Shown piece by piece: positions 27,865 to 37,124 of a stretch of 64,000 nt of DNA. Both the position numbers and the translations under genes were made by a program. Under the pieces are notes generated by a model. The model saw only the letters and a program-made list of their open reading frames with translations, ran no database searches and was not told where the DNA came from. The DNA comes from Erwinia oleae (lineage in GTDB: Bacteria; Pseudomonadota; Gammaproteobacteria; Enterobacterales; Enterobacteriaceae). Position 1 is the stretch's first letter; each line of letters opens with the position of its first letter. Where the stretch lies: assembly GCF_000770305.1 (NCBI RefSeq), contig NZ_JNVB01000008.1, positions 1 to 64,000 on the forward strand, read 5' to 3'.

Positions 27865-28119
27865 TTATTGATAAATTGCAGCGGTCGCGTGCATGCGATT
27901 ATTTCCGGTAGTGGAAACGATTCGGAAAGATTTGGCACCAGTGGCGTCTGCTTTTTCAGCCAGTTGTGATTCCATTGAAGAAAGATTCGTTCCCGATACG
28001 GAAATCACGCCCACCTCTTGTTGATGCGCTGGCGCGTTGTCAATGAGCTCGGCAGCAAAGGTTGAAGAAGAAAGAGCGGTAAGGAGTAAAGTGGTAAACA
28101 GGATGCTGTAACGTTTCAT
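27865..28119 (-). CDS. YdgH/BhsA/McbA-like periplasmic protein (copy 1)
   Basis: This 84-residue protein has a signal peptide ending SSSTFA, then the DUF1471-type core GVISVSGTNLSSMESQLAEK and a C-terminal HATAAIYQ strand. ATG 28119 is preceded by GAGGCG. The 279-base AT-rich spacer upstream, with ATAAT-type runs, should hold its promoter and is a likely H-NS target. The position in the pair and the similarity to copy 2 suggest recent tandem duplication. Confidence 0.8.
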   Translation of the reverse strand: MKRYSILFTTLLLTALSSSTFAAELIDNAPAHQQEVGVISVSGTNLSSMESQLAEKADATGAKSFRIVSTTGNNRMHATAAIYQ

Positions 28120-28398
28120 AATGCGCCTCGAAATATCGTAAAAGGGTTGTCAAGATCGTATTAAATAACGATCGATAACTTAATGTTACGCGGGGAATTT
28201 CAGCGCGTCAATGCTATTTATTAATGATTGATAATAAATGAAATAACTAACTGATAATGTTGATTATTTATTTTATTAGTGAATTATATTTTAATTGTGT
28301 TACCGTGGTTACTGTGCAACGGACTGCGCCCGGCATGCCAACGCATGCTTTTTTATCGTATTAAGCAGGTTACCGGAACGCTAGTGGCGGGAGACGTG

Positions 28399-29070
28399 AT
28401 GACTGAAGGTGAAATTTGTGCAGCAAAAAGCCGCGGAAGACCTAAGACGTTTAACCGCGAAGCGGCGATCGATAAGGCGCTGGAGCTGTTCTGGCGACAC
28501 GGCTATGAGGCCACCTCATTATCCGACCTTGTGGAAGCAACAGGTGCTAAGGCACCCACGCTCTATGCCGAATTCACCAATAAGCAGGGCATGTTTCGCG
28601 CCGTTCTCGAACGCTATAATGAAAAGTTTGGCGAGCAGCGTAAAGCTGCACTGGCCTGTCCTGAACGCAGCGTGGCTGAGGGCATCGAACACTATTTTCG
28701 TGCTACCGCCGTCTGTTTTACCGACGGTAAAAAGCCATCGGGCTGCTTTTTTATCTGCACCTCGACGGCGCTTTCCGCCGACGCCACAGAAGTGGCTGAG
28801 ATGCTTCATGAGCAGTCGCTCAGCCAGGAAAATCATCTCAAGGCATTTCTGCTGGCGCGGCAGAAAACCGGCGAGCTGGATGCTGAAACGGATATCAATG
28901 CGCTCTCTGCCTGGCTTAGTTGTATTCTTCAGGGGATGTCGGTGCGCGCTCGCGCAGGCACCACGCGTGCGGAGCTGAATAGCATTATTGATACACTTAT
29001 GCTGCAATGGCCCGTGCTCAGCCGCCTGGGCTGCCATACTGCCCGTCACGCATCAGATAAGGAGTCTTAA
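28399..29070 (+). CDS. TetR-family transcriptional regulator
   Basis: This 223-residue regulator has an N-terminal HTH (TSLSDLVEATGAKAPTLYAE, residues about 36-55) and a C-terminal ligand domain with a C-rich stretch CFFICTSTAL. ATG 28399 has GGGAG upstream and starts just before the SRGRPK basic arm; the longer upstream frame is not supported. Its stop overlaps the msrA ATG (TAATG), so the two are translationally coupled and regulation may be linked to oxidative conditions. The ligand is unknown. Confidence 0.85.
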   Translation: MTEGEICAAKSRGRPKTFNREAAIDKALELFWRHGYEATSLSDLVEATGAKAPTLYAEFTNKQGMFRAVLERYNEKFGEQRKAALACPERSVAEGIEHYFRATAVCFTDGKKPSGCFFICTSTALSADATEVAEMLHEQSLSQENHLKAFLLARQKTGELDAETDINALSAWLSCILQGMSVRARAGTTRAELNSIIDTLMLQWPVLSRLGCHTARHASDKES

Positions 29071-29603
29071 TGACCACAGAATATGCAATCATCGCCGGAG
29101 GCTGCTTTTGGTGTACCGAAGCGGTTTTCAAGCAAATCAATGGCGTTGAATCCGTTGAAAGCGGATACATTGGTGGCCACACCGCCAGTCCGACCTATCG
29201 TGAAGTGTGCAGCGGCGAAACCGGCCATGCAGAAGCTATCCGGCTGGGCTTCGATCCTGAAAAGATCGGTTATGGTGAGTTGCTGGATATCAGCTTTGCC
29301 ACACACGATCCGACGCAGTTAAACCGGCAGGGCAATGATATCGGTACCCAGTATCGCTCCGCTATTTTTCCGCTGAATGAATCGCAGGCGGTTGAAGCGA
29401 AGGCGGCAATCGCTCGCGCGCAGGCCGATCATCAGGAAACCATCGTGACGACTATTGAAGCCGCGACGGAGTGGTATCCGGCGGAGGATTATCATCAAAA
29501 TTACTGGGAAGGTGAGGGACAGGAGAACCGTTACTGTCTGGCCGTTATCCCGCCCAAGCTGCAAAAATTACGCAAGCGCTATGCGGAACGCACCCGCTCA
29601 TGA
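29070..29603 (+). CDS. msrA: Peptide methionine sulfoxide reductase MsrA (short form)
   Basis: This 177-residue enzyme reduces methionine S-sulfoxide in proteins and free methionine. The catalytic GCFWCTE motif is at residues 11-17, with the downstream family stretch HDPTQLNRQGNDIGTQYRS. It is shorter than the 212-residue E. coli MsrA and resembles the shorter MsrA type. It overlaps the TetR gene by one base and is followed by a strong terminator. Confidence 0.92.
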   Translation: MTTEYAIIAGGCFWCTEAVFKQINGVESVESGYIGGHTASPTYREVCSGETGHAEAIRLGFDPEKIGYGELLDISFATHDPTQLNRQGNDIGTQYRSAIFPLNESQAVEAKAAIARAQADHQETIVTTIEAATEWYPAEDYHQNYWEGEGQENRYCLAVIPPKLQKLRKRYAERTRS

Positions 29604-29607
29604 TGTA

Positions 29608-29636
29608 AAAGCCTCCTGCCCGGAGGCTTTTTTTTG
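29608..29636. terminator. msrA/ynfM shared terminator
   Basis: GCCTCC (29611-29616) pairs with GGAGGC (29622-29627), flanked by AAA and a long T-run. It lies between convergent genes. Confidence 0.88.
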
Positions 29637-29637
29637 C

Positions 29638-30891
29638 TCAAAGCCCCTTACTTTTCAAGCGAAGCGCCACCAGTAGCGCCACGACCAGCATCAGGCCGAT
29701 AAACGCACTGATGCCATTCCAGCCAAACTGCCGCCAGAACACGCCGCCCAGCGTGCCCGCCACGCTGGAGCCCAGGTAGTAGCTGAACAAATAGAGCGAC
29801 GAAGCCTGTCCTTTAGCACGCCGTGCGCGCGGGCCTATCCAGCCGCTGGCGACAGAGTGCGCGGCAAAGAAGCCTGCGGCAAACAGCATCATGCCTGGCA
29901 GAATCAGTAAGAGATTGTTGAACAGGGTGATCAGCAGCCCCGCCAGCATCAGGGCGGTCGAGAAGAGCAGCACGCGTGCTCTGCCATATTTCGCGGTCAT
30001 CGCGCCCGCTTTCGGTGAGCTCCATGTGCCGGTCAGATAGACTACCGACAGCAGGCCGACCGTCGCCTGACTAAGAGAGAACGGCGCCGCCAGCAGGCGA
30101 TAGCCAATATAATTGAACAACGTCACAAAGGCGCCCATCAGCAGGAAACCCTCCGCAAACAGCAACGGCAGGCCGCTGTCACGCCAGTGCAAACGGAAAT
30201 TGATCGCCAGGCTGCGTGGCTTCAGCGAAATCGGGCGAAAATGGCGTGAAGGCGGGAGAATTTTCCAGAACATCAGCGCCGCCGCCAGCGCGAAACAGCC
30301 GATGGCCATCACCGCCACGCGCCATGAACTGAAATCGGTGATCACGCCACTCAGCAGACGTCCACTCATGCCGCCGATAGAGTTGCCGCTGATATAAAGC
30401 CCCATCGAAAAAGCGATAACGCCAGGGTGCATCTCTTCACTGAGATAGGTCATGCCCACCGCCGCCACGCCGCTGAGCGAAAGCCCGATCAGCGCTCGCA
30501 TGATCAAAATACCATGCCAGCTGGTCATGGTTGCTGAGAGCAACGTACAGACCGCCGCCAGCAGCAGCGCAGTTACCATCACCGATTTTCTGCCGATGGC
30601 ATCAGAAAGCGGCCCGGTGACCAGCAGTCCCAGCGCCAGCAGGCCGGTGGAAACCGATAACGAAAGGCTGCTGGCGGCAGGAGATACGCCAAACTCCTGC
30701 GACAGGACAGGCAGAATAGGTTGCACGCAATAAAGTAAGGCAAAGGTAGCCAGTCCCGCAGAGAAAAGCGCGAAGGTGACCCGAATAAAGGGCCTGGTAC
30801 CGCGTCGGATATAGAGGTTTTTAGCAGGGTGTGCTCCGGAAGGTTGTTGAACTATTTCTTCCACGTCGGAGCCGGACATTGAACGATTCAC
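29638..30891 (-). CDS. ynfM: MFS transporter YnfM
   Basis: This 417-residue 12-helix major facilitator protein matches E. coli YnfM closely (FALFSAGLATFALLYCVQPI, GLSLSGVAAVGMTYLSEEM, KGQASSLYLFSYYLGSS). The substrate is not firmly known; relatives export arabinose or drugs. The start is taken as GTG 30891, with AGGA 7 bases upstream; ATG 30879 lacks a ribosome site. It is divergent from ynfL. Confidence 0.88.
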   Translation of the reverse strand: MNRSMSGSDVEEIVQQPSGAHPAKNLYIRRGTRPFIRVTFALFSAGLATFALLYCVQPILPVLSQEFGVSPAASSLSLSVSTGLLALGLLVTGPLSDAIGRKSVMVTALLLAAVCTLLSATMTSWHGILIMRALIGLSLSGVAAVGMTYLSEEMHPGVIAFSMGLYISGNSIGGMSGRLLSGVITDFSSWRVAVMAIGCFALAAALMFWKILPPSRHFRPISLKPRSLAINFRLHWRDSGLPLLFAEGFLLMGAFVTLFNYIGYRLLAAPFSLSQATVGLLSVVYLTGTWSSPKAGAMTAKYGRARVLLFSTALMLAGLLITLFNNLLLILPGMMLFAAGFFAAHSVASGWIGPRARRAKGQASSLYLFSYYLGSSVAGTLGGVFWRQFGWNGISAFIGLMLVVALLVALRLKSKGL

Positions 30892-30986
30892 ACATAATCC
30901 TGTTTACAATAATCAGCAGGGTTACTGTAAATAAGCAGTAATATGATGTCTAATATATTAATTATCTCAAATGATATTTTTAAAAT

Positions 30987-31880
30987 ATGAATATAGAGCT
31001 ACGCCACCTCCGTTATTTTATTGCCGTCGCTGAAGAACTGCATTTTGGCCGCGCCGCGCGACGCCTTAATATCTCGCAGCCGCCTCTGAGCCAGCAAATC
31101 CAGGCGCTTGAGCAACAGCTTGATGCCCGACTGTTTGCCCGTACCAATCGCAGCGTGCAGCTCACGCCCGCCGGAGAACACTTTCTGCATGATGCGCGCC
31201 AGATTATGCAGAGTGTGGCGCTGGCGGCCGATAAAGCGTCACGCATTCATCACGGCCATCAGGGCGAATTGCGGATTGGTTTTACCTCTTCCGCGCCTTT
31301 TATCGCTACGGTGTCTGATGCGCTCTTTACCTTCCGCCAGCGCTATCCGCATGTCCATATTCAGATGCAGGAGATCAATACCCGGCAGCAGCTTGAGCCG
31401 CTGCTTGATGGTCGGCTTGATCTGGGCGTGATGCGCAATACGCCGCTGCCTGACGTTCTCAACCATCAGCTGATGCTGCGCGAGCCGCTTTGCGCCGTGG
31501 TTCATCGTGCGCACCGGCTGGCGGGCAAAGAGAGTATTTCTGTCAGCGAACTGGCTAACGAACCTTTTGTTTTTTTTGATCCCCAGGTAGGCACGGCGCT
31601 CTATTCAGAAACGCTGGCCATGCTGCAACGTTACGGTATCGTGCCGGATATTGCTCAGGAGGTCGGTGAGGCGATGACGATTATCGGACTGGTCGCCACA
31701 GGGCTGGGCGTCTCCATTTTGCCCGCTTCATTTCGCCGCATCCGACTGGATGATGTCTGCTGGCTGCCGCTGCGTGAAAAAGACGTCTGGTCAGAAGTGT
31801 GGCTGGTGTGGTCGACGCGACGTGAGATGAGCGCAACGATCCGACACATGAAAGCGCTGCTGCTGGCGAATGATTTCTGA
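30987..31880 (+). CDS. ynfL: LysR-family regulator YnfL
   Basis: This 297-residue LysR-type regulator has an N-terminal HTH (FGRAARRLNISQPPLSQQIQ) and an effector domain starting GELRIGFTSSAPF. The divergent pairing with ynfM matches E. coli, so it probably controls that exporter. The 95-base spacer contains TTTACA...TGTAAA arms that could be its site. The inducer is unknown. Confidence 0.85.
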   Translation: MNIELRHLRYFIAVAEELHFGRAARRLNISQPPLSQQIQALEQQLDARLFARTNRSVQLTPAGEHFLHDARQIMQSVALAADKASRIHHGHQGELRIGFTSSAPFIATVSDALFTFRQRYPHVHIQMQEINTRQQLEPLLDGRLDLGVMRNTPLPDVLNHQLMLREPLCAVVHRAHRLAGKESISVSELANEPFVFFDPQVGTALYSETLAMLQRYGIVPDIAQEVGEAMTIIGLVATGLGVSILPASFRRIRLDDVCWLPLREKDVWSEVWLVWSTRREMSATIRHMKALLLANDF

Positions 31881-32004
31881 ACGGAGAAGGTTTTTTGTGT
31901 GCAGTAAATCACATTTCTAATCAAATATTTGACGCGGTCAGCTAACTGTTCCACCATGGTCTGAGGGTTTATTTTGAAGCGTGAAAATAAGTGGAGGCAG
32001 GGGT

Positions 32005-33222
32005 GTGATAACGGACGGTCAGCCAGGCCACATCGACCAGATCAAGCAAATTAACGCAGGTGCTGTCTATCGCCTGATCGATCGCTTCGGGCCTGTATCA
32101 CGCATTGATTTATCCAAAAAAGCCCAGCTTGCACCCGCAAGTATCACAAAAATCGTGCGCGAAATGCTGGAAGCGCATCTGGTGCAGGAGACGGAGTTTC
32201 AGGATGCAGGCAGCCGCGGCCGTCCCGCGATTGGATTAACGCTCGACACCGTCGCCTGGCATTTCCTCTCGGCGCGTATCGGCAATGGCGAAATCACGCT
32301 GGCTCTGCGCGAGCTTAGCAGCAAACTGGTGGTGGAAGAGCTGCGCCCGCTTCCCGTTAACGATGACAAGCCGCTACTGAACCGCATCATTGCTGAAATC
32401 GACGCTTTTTTTGTCCGCCATCAAAACAAACTTGAACGGCTTACTGCTATCGCTATCACCTTGCCGGGCATTGTTGATGCGAAAACCGGCATTGTCCAGC
32501 GGATGCCATTTTATCAGGTAGATGCCATGCCGCTCGGCCCTGAGCTCGAGAAGCGCACGGGTCTGCCGGTCTATATTCAGCATGATATTTGTGCATGGAC
32601 GATGGCGGAAGCGCTGTTTGGCGCCTCACGCGATATAAAAGATGTGATTCAGGTTGTTATCGATCATAACGTTGGCGCAGGTGTGATAACCGGCGGCAGG
32701 CTGCTGCACGGCGGCAGCAGTACGCTGGTGGAAATAGGGCATACGCAAATTGATGCCTGGGGCAAACAGTGCTATTGCGGCAATCACGGTTGCCTTGAAA
32801 CCGTCGCCAGTATCGAAAGCATGTTGGAACTGGCGGCGCAGCGGCTGCCTGCCTCGCCGCAATCCACGCTTCATCATCTGCCGCTGAGCATCGAGTCGCT
32901 CTGTGACGCTGCCCTGGCGGGCGATCTTCTTGCCAGAGACGTGATTACCGGCGTCGGACATAATGTCGGACGTATTCTGGCCATTATGGTTAACCTTTTT
33001 AATCCGCAAAAGATCCTGATTGGATCACCGCTTAATCAGGCCAGCGAAATTCTCTACCCCGCTATCGCAGACTGCATTCGCCGACAGTCTTTGCCCGTTT
33101 ACAGCCAGCAGATCGCCGTTGAAGCCACGCATTTTTACAATATCGGCACCATGCCGGGCGCCGCGCTGGTGAAAGAGGCGCTCTATAACGGCACGCTGTT
33201 GGTCAGGCTGCTCCAGGGGTAA
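32005..33222 (+). CDS. mlc: Global sugar-metabolism repressor Mlc
   Basis: This 405-residue ROK-family repressor has an N-terminal winged HTH (RIDLSKKAQLAPASITKIVR), a ROK domain, and the zinc knuckle CYCGNHGCLE. In E. coli Mlc represses ptsG, malT and manXYZ and is sequestered by EIICB-Glc. GTG 32005 is chosen: GGAGG lies 7 bases upstream and the N-terminus then lines up residue for residue with E. coli (M-x4-QPGHIDQIKQ). Another GTG at 31981 is weaker. Confidence 0.94.
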   Translation: MITDGQPGHIDQIKQINAGAVYRLIDRFGPVSRIDLSKKAQLAPASITKIVREMLEAHLVQETEFQDAGSRGRPAIGLTLDTVAWHFLSARIGNGEITLALRELSSKLVVEELRPLPVNDDKPLLNRIIAEIDAFFVRHQNKLERLTAIAITLPGIVDAKTGIVQRMPFYQVDAMPLGPELEKRTGLPVYIQHDICAWTMAEALFGASRDIKDVIQVVIDHNVGAGVITGGRLLHGGSSTLVEIGHTQIDAWGKQCYCGNHGCLETVASIESMLELAAQRLPASPQSTLHHLPLSIESLCDAALAGDLLARDVITGVGHNVGRILAIMVNLFNPQKILIGSPLNQASEILYPAIADCIRRQSLPVYSQQIAVEATHFYNIGTMPGAALVKEALYNGTLLVRLLQG

Positions 33223-33227
33223 TGCTC

Positions 33228-33584
33228 TCAGGGACACTTCTGTTGGCTCAGTGCTTTTACCAACTCCGCCCGTTGTGTTTCGAGTGCACAAATATGTTTT
33301 TCAACCTCAGCAAGGTGCCTCAAAAGTGCGGCCTGTGTTTCCGGGCAAAATTCAGCCTCTTCCCTGGCACGCATACAGGCAGGAAAACCACAGATTTCAG
33401 AGAGGGTAAACCCTGCGGCGATTAAACGGCGAATCTGGCGAACCTCGGTAACCGACTGATCGTTAAAGTAACGATAACCATTACTGCCACGTATTGACGT
33501 AACAAGCCCGTGTTTATCGTAATGACGGATTGCCCGCACGCTGACCTCTGACCGTTCTGATACTTCGCCAATAGATAAATCCAT
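33228..33584 (-). CDS. MerR-family transcriptional regulator
   Basis: This 118-residue MerR-type activator has an N-terminal HTH (IGEVSERSEVSVRAIRHYDK) and then a dimerisation helix. Two cysteines near the middle and one at the end (CGFPACMR, EFCPE, KCP) do not form a known metal site, so the effector is unknown. ATG 33584 is the family start DLSIGEVSE. It is divergent from an exported alpha/beta hydrolase with a 22-base palindrome between them. Confidence 0.83.
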   Translation of the reverse strand: MDLSIGEVSERSEVSVRAIRHYDKHGLVTSIRGSNGYRYFNDQSVTEVRQIRRLIAAGFTLSEICGFPACMRAREEAEFCPETQAALLRHLAEVEKHICALETQRAELVKALSQQKCP

Positions 33585-33603
33585 CTTATCGCCTTCTTTT
33601 CTC

Positions 33604-33628
33604 TTGACCCTGACATTAATGTCAGGGT
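33604..33628 (+). promoter_or_regulatory. MerR-type operator/promoter (22-bp perfect palindrome)
   Basis: ACCCTGACATT/AATGTCAGGGT (33607-33628) is a perfect dyad immediately overlapping a TTGACC -35-like element (33604-33609), the layout of MerR-family promoters. A clear -10 is not obvious; AGCATA-like bases follow. It should control the hydrolase gene and perhaps the regulator. Confidence 0.75.
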
Positions 33629-33665
33629 GCAGCATAGCCTGAAATGACTTACTGAGGAGTTTATC

Positions 33666-34556
33666 ATGCTGTTATTTCGCGCTTCCCGCTTCTTGCTATC
33701 GGTTTTTCTGCTGATGTTTTCTCTGCATCTTTATGCAGCACAAAAGAGTTACTTTCTGACCGCGCCTGACGGCACCCGGCTGGCGGTACAGGAAGCGGGG
33801 GATCCTGACGGCACGCCCGTCATTCTTATCCACGGATTACTGGGGAGCCACCTGAACTGGGAAAATCAATTACAGGATGACCAACTAAAGCATTTGCGGC
33901 TGATTACGTATGATTTAAGAGGACATGGTCTTTCCGGCAAACCGGAACAGGATTCTGCGTACCGGGAAGGCAAACGCTGGGCGGAGGATCTTGCAACGGT
34001 CATTGAAGGAAGTCATGCAGCCAGGCCGCTGCTGGTTGGCTGGTCTCTCGGCGGGGCGGTTATCACCCAATATCTGGCTGCCTATGGCGATCGTCAAATC
34101 CGGGGAGCCATGTACGTCGATGGCGTGGTTGAGTTAACGCCAGTGCTAATCCCGGCGCATCCGGTCGTCTATGAAGGCATGACATCAGCAGAGTTGAAAA
34201 CGCATCTCAATGGAGAGCGCGACTTTCTCAGGTTGTGTTTTCACCAGCAGCCGGACAGCCGCACGTTTGAACAACTTATCGCCAGCGCCGCGATGGCCTC
34301 CTGGTCAATGCAGCGCGCGGTGCCGGGTATGCGTATTCCCCTTGAACAGGGGCTCGGCTCCGCCCGTGTTCCGTTACTCTTTATTTATGGCAAGTATGAT
34401 GCACTGGTTAACCCGCAGACCTCTCTGGCACGGGCCAAAAGTATTAACCCGCAGATACGCTCACTGATATATGCTGATTCCGGACATGCGCCGTTTAATG
34501 AAGAACCCTCAAGGTTCAACCGCGATTTAGCCGAATTTGCTGCTCAACTTCATTAA
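33666..34556 (+). CDS. Exported alpha/beta-fold hydrolase
   Basis: This 296-residue protein has a signal peptide (about residues 1-24, ending LYAA). The hydrolase fold follows, with oxyanion region LIHGLLGSHLNW, nucleophile elbow GWSLGGA, and a likely Asp and His in YGKYDALVNP and DSGHAPFNEE. It is probably a periplasmic esterase or lipase-like enzyme of unknown substrate. The adjacent MerR regulator and palindrome suggest inducible expression. Confidence 0.82.
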   Translation: MLLFRASRFLLSVFLLMFSLHLYAAQKSYFLTAPDGTRLAVQEAGDPDGTPVILIHGLLGSHLNWENQLQDDQLKHLRLITYDLRGHGLSGKPEQDSAYREGKRWAEDLATVIEGSHAARPLLVGWSLGGAVITQYLAAYGDRQIRGAMYVDGVVELTPVLIPAHPVVYEGMTSAELKTHLNGERDFLRLCFHQQPDSRTFEQLIASAAMASWSMQRAVPGMRIPLEQGLGSARVPLLFIYGKYDALVNPQTSLARAKSINPQIRSLIYADSGHAPFNEEPSRFNRDLAEFAAQLH

Positions 34557-34697
34557 TTACGGTGCGCTGAGCTGGCGAAGACGTTCTCTTGATCAATGCG
34601 TCGCATAAAATTTTAGTCGTCTGGCAGCACTGAAAAGAAAATGGTGCGTTGCCGGACTGATATTCTTTTATGCTCACCCTCTTTGACGGAATATCTG

Positions 34698-35129
34698 ATG
34701 ACCTCTCTTCGTCTGCCTTATTTCACCCTATCTCACGATGCATACATGGGATTGTCTGCTACAAAAAAAGCATTAGAGAAAAGTTCCCTGGGGAAAACAC
34801 TTATTGAGCTTGTTTATCTACGGGTTTCACAAATAAACGGGTGTGCGTTCTGCCTTGAAATGCATGCAAAGTCCCTGCGCGCAGCGGGCGTCGACAATGC
34901 CAAAATTGACGCGCTTGCGGGATGGCGGGTCAGTAATCACTTTGTTGAGAAAGAGAAAGCGGCTTTACAGTGGACTGAAGCGCTGGTCAATGTCGATAAA
35001 TCCTTCGCGGCTGATGAATATTTTGCACCACTTCATGCCTTTTTTTCTGATAGTGAAATTTCCGACCTGACCTTTGCCATTTCCCTGATGTCAGCGTTTA
35101 ACCGACTTGCCATCGGCATGAGGCAATAG
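34698..35129 (+). CDS. Carboxymuconolactone decarboxylase / AhpD-like protein
   Basis: This 143-residue protein of the AhpD/CMD fold carries the redox motif INGCAFCLEMHAKSLRAAG, where the C-x-x-C plus histidine of AhpD-like peroxidase-reducing proteins is seen. ATG 34698 follows GACGGA; the frame upstream is not supported. It is probably a small alkylhydroperoxidase-type protein. It stands alone between the hydrolase and bioD2. The partner and substrate are unknown. Confidence 0.8.
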   Translation: MTSLRLPYFTLSHDAYMGLSATKKALEKSSLGKTLIELVYLRVSQINGCAFCLEMHAKSLRAAGVDNAKIDALAGWRVSNHFVEKEKAALQWTEALVNVDKSFAADEYFAPLHAFFSDSEISDLTFAISLMSAFNRLAIGMRQ

Positions 35130-35281
35130 ATTAGCGCGCGTATTAACAAAATAGCGACGCAACTTTGTTATGACAAAATCTTGCGCTAACGCAAGCTGCC
35201 CATGCTCATGCTGTCCTACTATTTCTGCCTCAGTGATTTTTGTTTTTTTTTGGCCGATGGTGGCCAGTGGGGTGGGACAGC

Positions 35282-35947
35282 ATGAAACGTTTGTTTATTA
35301 CCGGTACCGATACTGAAGTGGGAAAAACGGTGATCAGCCGCGCCCTGTTACAAAAACTGGCAGAAGGCAATAAGCGTACCGTCGGCTATAAACCCGTCGC
35401 CAAAGGAAGTCAGCAGACGGAAGAGGGCATCCGCAACAAAGATGCGCTGATCCTTCAGGAATCGTCGTCAATTGCGCTTCCTTATGCTGCGATCAATCCG
35501 ATAACGCTGCTGGAAGATGAGATCAGTACCAGCCGCGATACGCCTGTCGACTATGCAAAATTGAGCGAAGGTCTGATGTCATTGCATGAGCAGGCCGATC
35601 ACGTGGTGGTTGAAGGCACCGGGGGCTGGCACAGCCTGATGAACGATCTACGTCCGCTCTCCGCCTGGGCAGTGGATGAAAAACTGCCGGTGGTGATGGT
35701 GGTCGGTATCAAGCTGGGTTGCATCAGCCATGCATTGCTGACCGCGCAGGCGATAGCCAACGATGGGTTGCCGCTGCTGGGATGGGTGGCGAATCGTATC
35801 AATCCGGGGCTGGCGCACTACGCAGAAATCATTGAGGTTTTACGCTGTAAAATTGATGCGCCGCTGTTAGGTGAATTGCCCTATCTGCCGCGTGCTGAAT
35901 CGCGCGATCTGGCGAAATATATCGATCTGAGCGCGATAAAGCGCTAA
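35282..35947 (+). CDS. bioD2: Dethiobiotin synthetase paralog BioD2/YnfK
   Basis: This 221-residue ATP-dependent enzyme carries the P-loop GTDTEVGKT at residues 7-15 and GTGGWHSLMNDLRPLS, following E. coli YnfK more closely than the bio-operon BioD. It would form dethiobiotin from DAPA. ATG 35282 follows GGGACAG. A small hairpin (CTTGCG-CTAA-CGCAAG, 35180-35195) lies upstream. The position near mlc is as in E. coli. Confidence 0.88.
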   Translation: MKRLFITGTDTEVGKTVISRALLQKLAEGNKRTVGYKPVAKGSQQTEEGIRNKDALILQESSSIALPYAAINPITLLEDEISTSRDTPVDYAKLSEGLMSLHEQADHVVVEGTGGWHSLMNDLRPLSAWAVDEKLPVVMVVGIKLGCISHALLTAQAIANDGLPLLGWVANRINPGLAHYAEIIEVLRCKIDAPLLGELPYLPRAESRDLAKYIDLSAIKR

Positions 35948-35973
35948 AAAAATGGCACCCAACAGGTGCCATT
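35945..35973. terminator. bioD2/osmV shared terminator
   Basis: AATGGCACC (35951-35959) pairs with GGTGCCATT (35965-35973). An A-run on the left gives a U-run for the minus-strand osm transcript. Confidence 0.82.
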
Positions 35974-35990
35974 ATATGAGTAAAGTAGTA

Positions 35991-37124
35991 TCAGGGATTC
36001 AGCGCGCGGCGCGTGCGACCTGAACTGAGATAGCTGGCGATATAGTCCTGAGAAATCTCTCCGCTGTAGCGACCTTCCTCATCCACAATCGGCATCCATA
36101 CCATATTGTGCTCATACAGTTTTGACAGCACCACGCGCAGGTTCTCTTCTGCACGTCCGGTAACGGTAAATTTATGCAGCAGTTCGCTGCATTCCCCGCT
36201 GGCGCCACGCGCTTCCCGGCGTTTGACAAAGCCCAGCGGCTTGCCGTCTTCATCCACCACGGTGACCGAGCGCATATCGTTATCGTCCATCGTGCCAAAG
36301 GCTTCCGCCAGCGGGGTTGAACGCCTGACGGTAATGGTGGGCTGCTGATCGGTAACGTCGCCCGCGGAAACCAGCAGCAGGCGCTTCAACGTGCGGTCCT
36401 GGCCGACAAACGAGCCGACAAACTCATTGGCCGGTTTCGCCAGCAGTTCGTCCGGGCTGGCGCACTGCACAATTTTGCCCTGACCAAACACTGCAATACG
36501 ATCGCCCAGCTTCAGCGCCTCATCGATATCATGGCTTACCAGCATTACCGTTTTTTTCAGCTGGCGTTGCATATCCAGAAATTCATTCTGAATGACTTCG
36601 CGGTTAATCGGATCGACCGCCCCGAACGGCTCATCCATCAGCAATACCGGTGGATCCGCTGCCAGGGCGCGGATTACGCCGATACGCTGTTGCTGACCGC
36701 CAGAGAGCTCACGCGGATAGCGATGCAGGAATTTTGTCGGATCGAGCGCGACCATGCTCATCAATTCACTGGCCCGCTCACGACAGCGCTTTTTCTCCCA
36801 GCCCAACATGCGTGGCACAACGGTGATGTTCTCTTCAATGGTCATGTTGGGAAACAGACCAATTTGCTGGATCACATAACCAATATTGCGCCGCAGCGTC
36901 ACGGTGTCCATACCGCTGGTGTCTTCACCGTTAATCAGTATTTTGCCGCTGCTGGCGGGGATCAGACGGTTAATCATCTTCAACGTGGTGGTTTTGCCGC
37001 AGCCGGACGGGCCAAGCAGCACGCACATTTCACCTTCCGGCACGTTCAGGCTGACGTTGTCCACCGCGTTAAACGAGGTGCCTTTCTGCGTAAAGGTTTT
37101 GGTGAGGTTTTCCAGTTTTATCAT
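35991..37124 (-). CDS. osmV: Osmoprotectant ABC importer ATP-binding protein OsmV
   Basis: This 377-residue ATPase of the glycine betaine/choline type has Walker A GPSGCGKTT, signature LSGGQQQRIGV, Walker B VLLMDEPFGAVDP, and two C-terminal CBS-like repeats (after residue about 250) typical of osmosensing transporters. The ATG shares one base with the stop of osmW (TAATG). The cluster next to bioD2/mlc corresponds to Salmonella osmVWXY (OsmU), which imports glycine betaine and choline sulfate. Confidence 0.85.
   Translation of the reverse strand: MIKLENLTKTFTQKGTSFNAVDNVSLNVPEGEMCVLLGPSGCGKTTTLKMINRLIPASSGKILINGEDTSGMDTVTLRRNIGYVIQQIGLFPNMTIEENITVVPRMLGWEKKRCRERASELMSMVALDPTKFLHRYPRELSGGQQQRIGVIRALAADPPVLLMDEPFGAVDPINREVIQNEFLDMQRQLKKTVMLVSHDIDEALKLGDRIAVFGQGKIVQCASPDELLAKPANEFVGSFVGQDRTLKRLLLVSAGDVTDQQPTITVRRSTPLAEAFGTMDDNDMRSVTVVDEDGKPLGFVKRREARGASGECSELLHKFTVTGRAEENLRVVLSKLYEHNMVWMPIVDEEGRYSGEISQDYIASYLSSGRTRRALNP

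Noticed and set aside
35180-35195. CTTGCG-CTAA-CGCAAG hairpin as a terminator before bioD2.
   Set aside because: No T-run and no matching transcript end nearby; kept only as a remark under bioD2.
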